This document shows positions 41,953-51,087 of a stretch of DNA of 64,000 bases, piece by piece. The notes beneath the pieces were generated by a model. The model saw only the letters and a program-made list of their open reading frames with translations. It did no database searches and was not told where the DNA came from. A program made the translations under genes and the position numbers. Numbering within the stretch: the stretch's first letter is position 1; every line of letters starts with the position of its first letter. This DNA comes from Thermoguttaceae bacterium (GTDB taxonomy: Bacteria > Planctomycetota > Planctomycetia > Pirellulales > Thermoguttaceae): contig JAFSMO010000072.1 of NCBI GenBank assembly GCA_017447865.1, forward strand, positions 43,118 to 107,117, read 5' to 3'.

Positions 41953-43146
41953 ATGAAATTGCTGAAATATTCCTTGATCGTCCTGGTCCTCCTTGCCTTG
42001 GCCGGCTGGTTCTTTTTGTTTCGGTCGGTTCCGCTGAAGGTCTCGCCCGAAACGACGCTACTGACCGAGCCACTGACGGAGGACGGACGCTTGGTCGATT
42101 ACGCGTCGTGGCTGGCCGCCCAGTTTCCCAAGGACGGAAACACGGCGAAAAACTCCGCACGCGGGATGCTCGAGCTTTTCGGCCCGGGTCTGTATGATGT
42201 GCGGAATTTCAAGCCGGAACATTGGAAACTGCTCGGCCTTGAGCCCATCCCGGAGAATCAGGAACCCCGGTTTACGCTCCCGAAATCGGACGATTTTTCG
42301 GGAAAATTCGCTTCGGTTTATCACGAACTGGAGGAGTGTTTCGCGGTGGACCCGGAAGGATTCAGGGCGTGGGTGAATGCTTTATCTCCCGCGCTGGATG
42401 CGATGGCGGAGGTCCTTCAGAATTCGGAATTTTACGCGTTTCCTCTTCTTGCCAAAGGCCCGGATTCTTTGTTTTCTGCCGAGATTCTTGACGCAAGTCA
42501 GGCTCGGGAAGTCGCGATTAATTTCCAGGCTCGTGCGTTTCTGAGGGAAAAGGAAGGCGATCTGGAAGGCGCGGAAGCGGATCGGATCGCCATCATGAAA
42601 CTCGGCCGCCAAATGCAGAACGGGGCGCAAGTGATTTCCCATTTGCTCATTGGAAGGGCGATTGAGCAAATGGGTTCGAAGCCGGATCTTCTGGAAAAAA
42701 TGGAAACGCTCGAACCAGTCGATCAGGAAAAGAATCTGCGGCGTGTGCTTGAGATGGAACGGATCATGAGCGCAAGCGGCGTTCAGAATTTGTACCGAAC
42801 AACGCGGGACGGGAGCGTCAACGATTTTCCGATCAATGGCGCCACCTGGATCCTTCTCCACTTGGGAATGGACTGGAACATCGCCGCAAAGCGGGTGAAT
42901 GAAGCCTTGCAGAGAGTTTATTTCCCGGAGGAGAACGCGGAGCCGTACCAGATCCCCCAGCGCCGCCTGAATGGTTTTTCTCCAAAACTTCTTTCCCTCC
43001 GCGCCCGTTCGGAGATTTTTGGTGACGTGCTGGCCCTCAATTTATGCCTCAATATTTCCCAACTCAATGACTGTTTTTCCGACTCGAAGGAAGTGGAAAA
43101 CGGTGACGCAAACGATGAGCAGGTGGAAGGTGTGATCGTCCCGTAA
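41953..43146 (+). CDS. Single-pass membrane protein of unknown function
   Basis: A 397-residue protein with an N-terminal membrane anchor (about 7-27) and a mainly alpha-helical extracytoplasmic part. It begins 14 bp after mutL behind a GAGGGA site, so it is likely co-transcribed. No catalytic motif was recognised. Long planctomycete proteins of this kind with an anchor and helical repeats are common and uncharacterised. Confidence 0.65.
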   Translation: MKLLKYSLIVLVLLALAGWFFLFRSVPLKVSPETTLLTEPLTEDGRLVDYASWLAAQFPKDGNTAKNSARGMLELFGPGLYDVRNFKPEHWKLLGLEPIPENQEPRFTLPKSDDFSGKFASVYHELEECFAVDPEGFRAWVNALSPALDAMAEVLQNSEFYAFPLLAKGPDSLFSAEILDASQAREVAINFQARAFLREKEGDLEGAEADRIAIMKLGRQMQNGAQVISHLLIGRAIEQMGSKPDLLEKMETLEPVDQEKNLRRVLEMERIMSASGVQNLYRTTRDGSVNDFPINGATWILLHLGMDWNIAAKRVNEALQRVYFPEENAEPYQIPQRRLNGFSPKLLSLRARSEIFGDVLALNLCLNISQLNDCFSDSKEVENGDANDEQVEGVIVP

Positions 43147-43185
43147 AGAAAGACGGGCATCTGGTTTTTCGGGTAAACGCCCTCG

Positions 43186-43273
43186 CTTTTTTCACCCTTC
43201 GGGAGAAAAAAGTCTCGCCCGTAAAGAGTTTAAGGGCCGCGGAGGGAGGAACATTTTGAAAATTGTTCCTCCC
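43186..43273. terminator. Two hairpins between convergent genes (bidirectional terminator)
   Basis: CTTTTTTC-A-CCC-TTC-GGG-A-GAAAAAAG (43186-43212) has T/A runs on both sides, working in either direction. A second hairpin, GGGAGGAACA to TGTTCCTCCC (43244-43273), follows. Together they separate the 41953 gene and glyS, which converge. Confidence 0.75.
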
Positions 43274-43336
43274 CCGGGACCCCCTCTTTCAAAAACTTTT
43301 TGATGTTTAAATGGGCTGGAATGGATCAGGAATTAA

Positions 43337-44953
43337 TTATTTCTTTCCCTTAATCTTCTTCGTAATTTCCGCCACCAATTCATCTTTATGAATGCGGCGC
43401 TGCTCCAGCGTGTCGCGGTCACGAAGCGTGACGGTTCCGTCCTGCAGCGTCTGCGTATCGACCGTGATGCAGTACGGCGTGCCGATCTCGTCCTGACGAC
43501 GGTAACGGCGGCCAATCGCCCCTTTCTCGTCGTAGAACGTCACAAAATGCTGCTTCAGCTCGCCGTAGATCTCCGAGGCCAGCTCGGGCATGCCGTCCTT
43601 CTTCACGAGCGGGAAAACCGCCGCTTTGACCGGGGCAAGACGCGGGTGGAAACGCAGAACGACCCGCTTCGACATCTGGCCGTTTTCGTCCGGGCATTCG
43701 TCTTCGTCGTACGCCTCGCAGAGGAACGCCAGCGTCGCGCGGTCAGCGCCCGAGGACGGCTCGATCACGTGCGGAATGTAGCGCTCGTGCGTCAGATCGT
43801 CGAAGTAGGAAAGGTCTTTCCCGCAGCCGCGGTACTTCGGCTTCCCGTCCGGGCCAAGCTCGACTTCGAGTTTCCCGTCTTTGTTGATGAGTTTTCCTTC
43901 GGAGTGGCTGCGAAGGTCGAAATCCCCGCGGTGGGCGATCCCTTCCAGCTCGCCGAACTCGCCTTCCGGAAGGAACGGGAACTGGTACTCAATGTCGGCG
44001 GTCCCGACGGAGTAGTGCGCCAGCTCCTCTTTGTCGTGCTCGCGCAGACGCAGTTTCTCGGACGAAAGGCCCAGGTCGATGTACCACTGGAAGCGGCGGT
44101 TGCGCCAGTACTCGTACCAGGCGCGGGACGTGCTCGGAGCGCAGAAGAACTCGCACTCCATCTGCTCAAACTCGCGGGACCGGAACGTGAAGTTGCGCGG
44201 CGTGATCTCGTTGCGGAAGCTCTTCCCCTGCTGGGCGATCCCGAACGGGATGCGGATGCGGGTGGAGTCCAGAACGTTTTTGAAGTTCACGAAGATCCCC
44301 TGCGCGGTTTCCGGACGGAGGAACGACGCGTCGTCTTCCCCACCCAAGGCGCCGACGACCGTTTTGAACATCAGGTTGAACTCACGCGGCTCGGTGAGCG
44401 TTCCGAGGTGCTTCGCTTCCGGGGCGAGGACCTGCGAGAAGTCGTCGATCTTTTCGAGCGAGATCAGCTCGTCGCCGAATTTCATCTGGTCGGCGTCTTT
44501 GGCGCGGATCCCGAAGAATTTCTGGGCGCGGGCGTGAATGCTTTCGTCCCAACTGTCGGCGGCCGGGTCGCCGAGGATGAACACTTTCTGGCCCTTGGCT
44601 TCGACCCAGCGTCCGCGGAGCTGGTCGTAGCGGTAGCGGCGTTTCGATTCGGTGCAGTCCACCATGAAATCATGGAAAAGGTCGTAGTGGCCGGAGCATT
44701 TCCAGACCTGCGGGTGCATGATGATCGTGCAGTCCAGACCGGTCATTTCGTACTTTGAGGGCGCGCCTTCGTCGAGTTTCTGTTCGTTGTGGGTCGAAAC
44801 CATGTCTTCCCACCAGGCGTTTTTGATGTTCCGTTTCAGCTCGACGCCGAGCGGGCCGTAGTCCCAGAACCCGTTCAGCCCGCCGTAAATTTCGCTCGAC
44901 TGAAACAGAAACCCACGTTTTTTGCAAAGGGCGACCAAATCTTTCATTTCCAT
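43337..44953 (-). CDS. glyS: Glycyl-tRNA synthetase (dimeric type)
   Basis: A class II aminoacyl-tRNA synthetase of 538 residues from the ATG at 44953; a GTG four codons upstream (44965) is in frame but GTGGGG at that spot is better read as the ribosome-binding site. It is the single-chain alpha2 (eukaryote/archaea/Gram-positive-like) type. It has FQSSEIYGGLNGFWDYGPLG, a motif 2 stretch FRNEITPRNFTFRSREFEQ, and motif 3 HVIEPSSGADRATLAFL. The C-terminal anticodon-binding domain includes LRFHPRLAPVKAAVFPL and YDEKGAIGRRYRRQDEIGTP. It charges tRNA-Gly. Confidence 0.95.
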   Translation of the reverse strand: MEMKDLVALCKKRGFLFQSSEIYGGLNGFWDYGPLGVELKRNIKNAWWEDMVSTHNEQKLDEGAPSKYEMTGLDCTIIMHPQVWKCSGHYDLFHDFMVDCTESKRRYRYDQLRGRWVEAKGQKVFILGDPAADSWDESIHARAQKFFGIRAKDADQMKFGDELISLEKIDDFSQVLAPEAKHLGTLTEPREFNLMFKTVVGALGGEDDASFLRPETAQGIFVNFKNVLDSTRIRIPFGIAQQGKSFRNEITPRNFTFRSREFEQMECEFFCAPSTSRAWYEYWRNRRFQWYIDLGLSSEKLRLREHDKEELAHYSVGTADIEYQFPFLPEGEFGELEGIAHRGDFDLRSHSEGKLINKDGKLEVELGPDGKPKYRGCGKDLSYFDDLTHERYIPHVIEPSSGADRATLAFLCEAYDEDECPDENGQMSKRVVLRFHPRLAPVKAAVFPLVKKDGMPELASEIYGELKQHFVTFYDEKGAIGRRYRRQDEIGTPYCITVDTQTLQDGTVTLRDRDTLEQRRIHKDELVAEITKKIKGKK

Positions 44954-44968
44954 AGCAGACCCCACTTT

Positions 44969-45002
44969 TTAATTATGAATTATGAATGATGAATTATGAA
45001 TT
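44969..45002. repeat. Tandem AATTATGAATT repeat
   Basis: AATTATGAATTATGAATGATGAATTATGAATTC directly upstream of the glyS start; same family as the repeats at 7445, 14010 and 48238. Confidence 0.7.
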
Positions 45003-45136
45003 CGAGTATTGTACCACAAAATGAGAAAAAGTCCAGTCCCCCCGGCAGAAAGCAGGTCCAGGTTTCCGGGCGGGAAAACGGGGAAAAGGGGACCGTCTCG
45101 AAGTTTACGTCCAGCTCGCTGCAAACTCCAGCGATT

Positions 45137-45315
45137 ATAGGCCCCGCGGATCAGGCGGATGGGGCGGATTTGGGCGGATTTAAAGAGGGATTTTAAATAT
45201 TGAATTGAATCGCTCAAAACGAGCGTGAACGCTTAAAAGTTTGAATGATTTATTTTTAAAATATTTAAATCCAATCCGCCTTAATCCGCCCAATCCGCCT
45301 GATCCGCGGGGCCTA
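45137..45315. repeat. Long inverted repeat built from GGCGGATT units
   Basis: The left arm (45137-45182) reads ATAGGCCCCGCGGATC, AGGCGGAT, GGGGCGGATT, TGGGCGGATT. The right arm (45265-45315) is its reverse complement with one extra unit. It fills most of the 440-bp gap between glyS and the nitrilase gene, together with the AT-rich repeat; nothing else is seen in this gap. Confidence 0.7.
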
Positions 45316-45393
45316 TTGCGGCCTTGGGCTTTCGGTTGGGGCCTGAGTGTCGCGTACTCGGGATTTGATGAAGCCGGTTTTTTTGCTGCCGGT

Positions 45394-46686
45394 TCATTTC
45401 GAGTAAACTTCCGGCCGGCGTTCCATTTTGTAAAGCTGGTACGGGTCGCCGAACGACGGGCCGACGGAGAGCCAGAAGCTGCGCTTGCGCTCGTTCATGT
45501 CAAGTTCCTTGAACGCGAAGCCGTTTTTATCGGTCGTTTCCGCGAGCCATTCGCCGTCGCGGTCCACGATCACCGACGGGAGGTGCGACTGCTGCGTCGA
45601 AACGACGAGCGGGACCGAGGAGTCGATCGCGCGGGCCGACCAGATCTTGCTCCAGTGGCTTTCTTTGCCGTCGCCGGCCAGCGGGAAAAGCAGGATCTCT
45701 GCCCCTTTGAGCCGCAGAAGTTTGGCGGTTTCCGAGAACCAATTGTCCCAGCAGATCACGATCCCGACTTTGCCGAAATCGGTCTCGAAAACGGGCAGTT
45801 CGTCGCCGGGGATCACGCCCTTCATGGCTTCGTTCGTCGAAAGGTGGACCTTGCGGTACACGCCGGCGAGCTTCCCCTCGCGGTCGATCAGAAACGATGT
45901 ATTGTGGAAGACGTTTTCCGGCGTCACTTCGTGCACGTTGGCGCAGATCCACGTTTGGTGCTCCCGCGCGTAACGGCTCAGAAGCTCGAACGTCGGGCCC
46001 CCGGGCAGCGGCTCGGACTTTTCGGGGTACGGCGCCTGGACGTTCGCGTCCACGAAACACTCGGAGAAGAGGATCAGGTCCGTTTTGCCCACATTTCGGA
46101 AAATATTCTGAAGCGTTTCCTCCATCGCGCGGCGGTTTCCTTCGAGCGTCCCCGACGGGTCGTTCCAGGCGTTGGCGGCCACGATCCGGACCAGCCGCGG
46201 AGCAGGGGGGGCGACTTCGGAGACTCGCACGCTGCGGAAGGTCGCGGAGGCTTTTCGCCACTTGAAAACCAGCTCCAGCCGCAGACGGTCGCAGCCGTCC
46301 GGGACGCGGAACGTCTGGTCGAACACGCGCACGTTTTCCCGGTCGGTGAACTCGACGTAATCCCTCTGCTGGGGGTTAGTTTTTTCTGGCTCGAACCACG
46401 ACGCGAGGATCATGCAGTCGTTCCCGGCGCCGGCGTTTTCAAGCCCATCGACCACGGCTTCGGCGGTGATCCTGCACCCGGTCTTTTCCTTGACGGGCAC
46501 AAAACCGACCCACGAGCCGACGGAATTTTCGGTCGTCAGTTCGATTTTCAGGCCCGCTTCGCCCTGCGAAAAGACGGGCTTTGTGACGATTTCCGGCGCA
46601 ACTGCTTCCCACTCGGCCGGCTCCGCGGAATAAAGGAGGGGCGAGGTCAACGCAAGGAGCAAAAGGGCAAAAAACAGTCTTTTCAT
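45394..46686 (-). CDS. Secreted carbon-nitrogen hydrolase (nitrilase superfamily)
   Basis: The start at 46686 gives a signal peptide (MKRLFFALLLLALTSPLLYS) and leaves a 7-bp gap to the upstream gene, whereas the alternative ATG at 46743 would overlap it by 50 bp. The 430-residue protein has an N-terminal beta-rich domain (about 25-160) and a C-terminal nitrilase-fold amidase domain. The Glu-Lys-Cys triad lies in LILFSECFVD, AGVYRKVHLS and VGIVICWDNWF. Such enzymes hydrolyse amides or nitriles. Export and the extra N-terminal domain are typical of planctomycete members of unknown substrate. Confidence 0.82.
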   Translation of the reverse strand: MKRLFFALLLLALTSPLLYSAEPAEWEAVAPEIVTKPVFSQGEAGLKIELTTENSVGSWVGFVPVKEKTGCRITAEAVVDGLENAGAGNDCMILASWFEPEKTNPQQRDYVEFTDRENVRVFDQTFRVPDGCDRLRLELVFKWRKASATFRSVRVSEVAPPAPRLVRIVAANAWNDPSGTLEGNRRAMEETLQNIFRNVGKTDLILFSECFVDANVQAPYPEKSEPLPGGPTFELLSRYAREHQTWICANVHEVTPENVFHNTSFLIDREGKLAGVYRKVHLSTNEAMKGVIPGDELPVFETDFGKVGIVICWDNWFSETAKLLRLKGAEILLFPLAGDGKESHWSKIWSARAIDSSVPLVVSTQQSHLPSVIVDRDGEWLAETTDKNGFAFKELDMNERKRSFWLSVGPSFGDPYQLYKMERRPEVYSK

Positions 46687-46693
46687 TTCGGTC

Positions 46694-48211
46694 TTATTTT
46701 TTGTTCTGTTCAAGGATTTCCATATACGCGATGACTTCTTCACTGGATTTGCGAATATCCTCGAATCGTTTGAGTAAAGCCTTTTTCTGCGAGCAGATCC
46801 GCAGGGTCTTCAGGTCGCTTTCCAGCTCCGACTTTTCCTCCTTGAACTGATCGACTTCCTTTTGAAGTTCCTCTTTTTGGCTGGTCAGGCGATTGTTTTC
46901 GTCCAGAAGCTGGGATTTCAACGAATTGTTCCGCAAAATGTCCATCTTCAATTCGTCTTTGGTTTTCGTAAGGCTTGGAATTTCCTCGGTCAATGATTGA
47001 GATTTTCCGGAAAGTTCGTCGAAACATTTTTTGGCTTCGTTCAACTTCGTGGTCATCACCTGAAACTGATTTTGCACCTGCTCAAACTCATGCTTTAACG
47101 CGGAGTTCCGTCGGGTCAGATTCTCATTCGTGTGCTGAAGCTGCGAGTGTTTTTCACTCTCCTCCTTAATTTTCGACTCCAGAGAATCCAGTTCTTCCCG
47201 CATCCGATCGGCACTGCTTCTGTAACGTGCGTTGGCTTCTTTCAGACTTGAAAGCTCCGCGTTCATCCGGGTGGTTTCGGCCTCAAGTTCGTCCTTGACC
47301 TTTTGAAAATCTTCATGCAGTGTCCGGATCAGACCGGTTTCTTTTTCCCAGAGATTGCTGCTCGGCGTGGGAAAATCCGGGGTTTGCTCGTAGTTCTCCT
47401 GAGCCTCGGCCACGCTGCCGGTCATCAGGAAACGCTCGATTCCGGAGAGATCGGAACCCTCCAAAATCTCGCCAGGAAAATTATGCGCCCCGGTCGTCAA
47501 ATCGAGATAAAACGCCTTGCCCGACTGGCAGAATTGCGCCGTTTGGTCAGATTCTTTCAGGAGTCCGTTCAGGGAGTAAGCCGACCCCAGATTGGCGAGG
47601 TACGTGTTGAACGTGTACTTCCAGCGGCACGCGACCGGGAAAAGGGACCAAAATTCGCGGAAAAGGGGCAAAATCTCTTCACTTTGGCTTTGGCTGTAAA
47701 CGATGTAAACCGGATTTCCGCGTGAAATGAGGATCGCGGCCGCACCCGCCAGCGACCGGCCATTATGCGAAAACTGGGAAAGAATATTTTGCCACGTGCC
47801 GCAGCGGGAGTTTTCTTCGCGCAGGCCGTCGAAACGATTCAGAATTTGCCGGGTGTTGCGCTCCAGACCGGCCTGGTCGGAAGTCGGCGCGGCAAAACGG
47901 TATCGGCTCAGAACGTATACCGGCCCGTCTTCATAGAGGAGCGTTTCTTCCTGACTGAGTTCCAGATGGCTCGCCAGAAAGCTGGGATTTCCGGAAGGAT
48001 CGACCGCTGCGCAGCTTCGCGTGAGGAAACCAGTTTTTCCCGCCAGAGAAAACGACCAGGAAACCGGCGTTTCTTCACTGCTTCCAATGCGTGAAAATAC
48101 GCTATTCTCGGAAACCCATTTTTTCTCTTCGGGTGTGGCCGTGGAGGAGGCGAGGATCAAGCCGTAACCAGAGACCCGTTTGTCGGAGCCGTAAAGGAAT
48201 TCTTTGGGCAT
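46694..48211 (-). CDS. GAP1-N2-like domain with long coiled coil (tentative)
   Basis: A 505-residue cytoplasmic protein. The first ~290 residues are globular. The start FLYGSDKRVSGYGLILASS and the later SFSLAGKTGFLTRSCAAVD and FLASHLELSQEE resemble, by eye only, the N-terminal domain of GTPase-associated protein 1 families from bacterial conflict systems. Residues about 295-495 are a continuous heptad-like coiled coil (ELSSLKEANARYRSSADRM and similar). It lies upstream of and 7 bp from the nitrilase gene on the same strand. No GTPase gene is adjacent, so the assignment stays weak. Confidence 0.6.
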   Translation of the reverse strand: MPKEFLYGSDKRVSGYGLILASSTATPEEKKWVSENSVFSRIGSSEETPVSWSFSLAGKTGFLTRSCAAVDPSGNPSFLASHLELSQEETLLYEDGPVYVLSRYRFAAPTSDQAGLERNTRQILNRFDGLREENSRCGTWQNILSQFSHNGRSLAGAAAILISRGNPVYIVYSQSQSEEILPLFREFWSLFPVACRWKYTFNTYLANLGSAYSLNGLLKESDQTAQFCQSGKAFYLDLTTGAHNFPGEILEGSDLSGIERFLMTGSVAEAQENYEQTPDFPTPSSNLWEKETGLIRTLHEDFQKVKDELEAETTRMNAELSSLKEANARYRSSADRMREELDSLESKIKEESEKHSQLQHTNENLTRRNSALKHEFEQVQNQFQVMTTKLNEAKKCFDELSGKSQSLTEEIPSLTKTKDELKMDILRNNSLKSQLLDENNRLTSQKEELQKEVDQFKEEKSELESDLKTLRICSQKKALLKRFEDIRKSSEEVIAYMEILEQNKK

Positions 48212-48237
48212 TTTGAGGCCTTTCTATAGAAAAAAAG

Positions 48238-48294
48238 TGAATTATGAACCATGCGTAATTCATAATTCATAATTCACAATTCATAATTAAATTA
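48238..48294. repeat. Tandem AATTCATAATTC repeat
   Basis: AATTATGAACCATGCG, then TAATTCATAATTCATAATTC and ACAATTCATAATT, filling the gap between the coiled-coil gene and the purM stop codon. Confidence 0.7.
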
Positions 48295-49368
48295 ATCGTT
48301 CCAGACGACGGCTTTCTGGCCTTCGACGACTTTGCCGATGACCCAGTTCTCGAGGCCCATGCCGTCGAGCGAGGCGCGGATCGCCTCGACCTGGTCGGCC
48401 GCCAGCACCATCACCAGACCGAGACCCATGTTGAACACGCGGTACATTTCGTCTTCCTCGATCTCGCCGAGCTTCTGGATCCAGCGGAAAACCGGCTTGA
48501 CCGTCCAGCTTCCCCGGTCGATCAGAACGCGCGAACCGGCCGGAACGACCCGTTCGAGATTTTCGTGCAGGCCGCCGCCGGTGATGTGCGCCACGCCGTG
48601 TACCGCCTCGCGGAAGTTTTCCAGGATCTGCATCGCCGGCTTGACGTAAATGCGGGTCGGAGTGAGAAGCACTTCACCGACGAGCTGACCGTCCAGTTCC
48701 GTGCCGGAATTCTGGATCGTGTCGAAAACGTTCAGTTCGCTCAGCGAGAAAACCACCTTGCGCACAAGCGAAAAGCCGTTCGAGTGCAGCCCGGTCGAGG
48801 CGATGCCAATGACCACGTCGCCCGGCTGGATCTTCGAGCCGTCGATCAGGTCTTTTTTCGAGGCCACGCCGACGCAGAAGCCGCCCAGGTCGTAATCGTC
48901 CGGCCCGTACATGTCGGGCATGATGGCCGTCTCGCCGCCGAGCAGGGCACTGTTGGCCTGCACGCAGCCGTCGGAAATGCCGCTGACGATTTTCTCCAGA
49001 AGCGGCGGATTATCCTTTCCCATCGCCACGTAATCCAGGAAGAAGAGCGGCTCGGCCCCACAGCAAATGGCGTCGTTGACGCTCATGGCGACCAGGTCGA
49101 TCCCGACCGTCATGTGGGAGTTCATGGCCTGGGCGATCTTCAGCTTGGTTCCCACGCCGTCGGTGCAGGAGATCAGGACCGGATCCTCGTAATTGCGGCG
49201 GAAGGGCGAACCTTTTTCAAAGTCCAGCTGGAACATTCCGGCAAATCCGCCCGGCAGCCGGCGGACGCGGGGCGTTTCGGTCCGTTCCATGAGCCCCGGC
49301 AGACGCTCCATCGCGTTACGGTACAGTTCCAAATCGACACCAGAGTCTTTGTAGGTTGCTTTTGCCAT
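48292..49368 (-). CDS. purM: Phosphoribosylformylglycinamidine cyclo-ligase PurM
   Basis: A 358-residue enzyme of de novo purine synthesis that converts FGAM to AIR with ATP. Visible family motifs are SCTDGVGTKLKIAQ, GIDLVAMSVNDAICCGAEPLFFLDY, ALLGGETAIMPDMY, IGIASTGLHSNGFSLVRKV, and AHITGGGLHENLERV. The fold is the PurM/SelD type with N-terminal ATP binding. Length and motifs are normal. No other pur genes are adjacent. An intrinsic terminator of the gene upstream on this strand lies at 49482-49513. Confidence 0.94.
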   Translation of the reverse strand: MAKATYKDSGVDLELYRNAMERLPGLMERTETPRVRRLPGGFAGMFQLDFEKGSPFRRNYEDPVLISCTDGVGTKLKIAQAMNSHMTVGIDLVAMSVNDAICCGAEPLFFLDYVAMGKDNPPLLEKIVSGISDGCVQANSALLGGETAIMPDMYGPDDYDLGGFCVGVASKKDLIDGSKIQPGDVVIGIASTGLHSNGFSLVRKVVFSLSELNVFDTIQNSGTELDGQLVGEVLLTPTRIYVKPAMQILENFREAVHGVAHITGGGLHENLERVVPAGSRVLIDRGSWTVKPVFRWIQKLGEIEEDEMYRVFNMGLGLVMVLAADQVEAIRASLDGMGLENWVIGKVVEGQKAVVWND

Positions 49369-49481
49369 GATTTACTCCACCTGATATTAAGGATTAAGGG
49401 TCCAATGAAAAGAAAAAACTTCAGACCTTCATTTTACACCTAAAACGCGAAAACGTCCAGCCCCCCCGGAGGGATTTTCAG

Positions 49482-49513
49482 AAAAAAAGACGGTCCCGTG
49501 ATGGAGACCGTTT
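49482..49513 (-). terminator. Rho-independent terminator downstream of 49526 gene
   Basis: On the minus strand AAACGGTCTCC-ATCAC-GGGACCGT is followed by CTTTTTTTC. Confidence 0.8.
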
Positions 49514-49525
49514 TGAAGTGGAGAG

Positions 49526-49990
49526 TTAAGGTTCGATTTTGCAATGCAGTTCGGCCTTCTTCCTGATTCGGCGCTTCACGAGGATGATCCCCAAAACAAA
49601 CACCACGGTGAACGCCAGCCAAACCACATCGGGTATTATTAACCAGGAAAGTTCAAAGTGATCAATGACTCTTCCCCTGGTGAATTCAACGACCCATACG
49701 TTAATAAACGCCAGTGCTCCCAGGATCGCCCCGAAAAACCGGCGATTGTGCAGCAAATAATACTCATAGGCCACGCCGATTATTTCTAACACAAGGTTCG
49801 AAAGGTTTAAATAAGGCAGCACCTTGATCTTATATGCCAACTCAGGCCAGGCCTTGGCGATAAAGGGAGCCCTTTCGAGTGCGTCGTCGTTGAGATTACG
49901 AATGACAAAAGTTGAGTTGTAGTATAACCAATAAAACAAAAAAGCCAAGCCTATGATATTCAAAATCCAAATGGCAATTTTTTTAACCAT
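49526..49990 (-). CDS. Small polytopic membrane protein of unknown function
   Basis: A 154-residue protein with three or four predicted membrane helices (about 5-24, 60-75, 85-105, 112-135) and a basic C-terminus (KRRIRKKAELH). It follows the kinase gene by 44 bp on the same strand and shares its lower GC content, so it may belong to the VWA-PP2C-kinase transcript, closed by the terminator at 49482-49513. No family recognised. Confidence 0.65.
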   Translation of the reverse strand: MVKKIAIWILNIIGLAFLFYWLYYNSTFVIRNLNDDALERAPFIAKAWPELAYKIKVLPYLNLSNLVLEIIGVAYEYYLLHNRRFFGAILGALAFINVWVVEFTRGRVIDHFELSWLIIPDVVWLAFTVVFVLGIILVKRRIRKKAELHCKIEP

Positions 49991-50034
49991 GGCCCACCTC
50001 TATATTATGTTCTTAAGATCGTGTTTCCAAATGG

Positions 50035-51072
50035 CTAGCAAAGTGCAATAAGCAATATTATTGCGACAATCAAGACCGCAACACATATCCAAATATATGA
50101 GTAGGCAAATCTATTACGAGTATAATACCCGTTTTTTAAATTGTTTTCAAATACCTGTGCCCAGTGTTGAGGTTTGTATCGTTGAAGTTGTCCAGAAGGA
50201 TTCTGGGCCGGATGAGTATCATGAAATGCACGTTTAAAGCAATCTTGTAATTCTGGAGAAAATTGTTTCCACCTCTTATAGTAAACTTCTTTTATTCTTT
50301 TGCCATTGTCACGAACATACCCAAAATAACCTTTCTTAACACATTCCACATGGGATCCCGGACCGCCTATATGGTTATATGGTTGAATATTGAAATTATA
50401 CATCATCATTTGAAAGAATAAATATGCTAATACATAATTTTCTTCATTTGCCTCACGTTTAATATTCGGATTAGACAATCTTTCAGGACTTACATAGATT
50501 TGAAACTGGACATTACACGCCTGTTCTCCAATTTCAAAACTATCGCTGTCAATAATGGAAACATTAAGTTTTGAATCAACCAGAATATTTTGTGGCTGCA
50601 AATCTCCAACGAGAATCGGGTACAATTTACCATTGGGCAGTTTGAGATCGTGCAAACATGCCACTATTTTTGCAATTTTTATCGCTATTATTTGAATATC
50701 CCTGTCGTCTTTATTTTTAGATTTCCATCTTTTATTCAGCCATTGCTCCAATGATATGCCAGATACATATCGACAAATATATCCTTGAAAAGTACCTCCA
50801 AAATAAACGGCCTTCTGAACCCAGCAAACTTCTGGACAGAGGTGACGGAAAATTTTATCATAAAACGTTTCAAAACCCTTGATCTTATGTTCAAGATTGA
50901 GAAAACCTTTCCGATCCCTGCGTTTGCTTTCTTGGTAGATTTTGACAAGGAGATTGGGTTTATTAACAACCCGATAAACAATTCCTTCTCCCCCCTTTCC
51001 TAATTTCTTACCAAGTTGGAAATTTTGGTTATCCGAGGTCACAACATAGTCATTTTCTGTAGGAATACTCAT
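50035..51072 (-). CDS. TerY-P-triad-type protein kinase with C-terminal membrane anchor
   Basis: A 345-residue Ser/Thr-kinase-fold protein. Glycine loop GKGGEG (25-30), ATP lysine K44 in LLVKIYQ, catalytic loop GDLQPQN with D157, and the DFG-equivalent DSD at D175 in IIDSDSFEIG are all present, so it should be active although the HRD motif is changed to VGD. A single membrane helix lies at about 323-344. It is the third gene of a VWA / PP2C / kinase set on one strand (16 bp after the PP2C stop), the layout known as the TerY-P triad. It likely phosphorylates targets whose state the PP2C reverses. Confidence 0.85.
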   Translation of the reverse strand: MSIPTENDYVVTSDNQNFQLGKKLGKGGEGIVYRVVNKPNLLVKIYQESKRRDRKGFLNLEHKIKGFETFYDKIFRHLCPEVCWVQKAVYFGGTFQGYICRYVSGISLEQWLNKRWKSKNKDDRDIQIIAIKIAKIVACLHDLKLPNGKLYPILVGDLQPQNILVDSKLNVSIIDSDSFEIGEQACNVQFQIYVSPERLSNPNIKREANEENYVLAYLFFQMMMYNFNIQPYNHIGGPGSHVECVKKGYFGYVRDNGKRIKEVYYKRWKQFSPELQDCFKRAFHDTHPAQNPSGQLQRYKPQHWAQVFENNLKNGYYTRNRFAYSYIWICVAVLIVAIILLIALC

Positions 51073-51087
51073 AGTCTTTATATTAAC

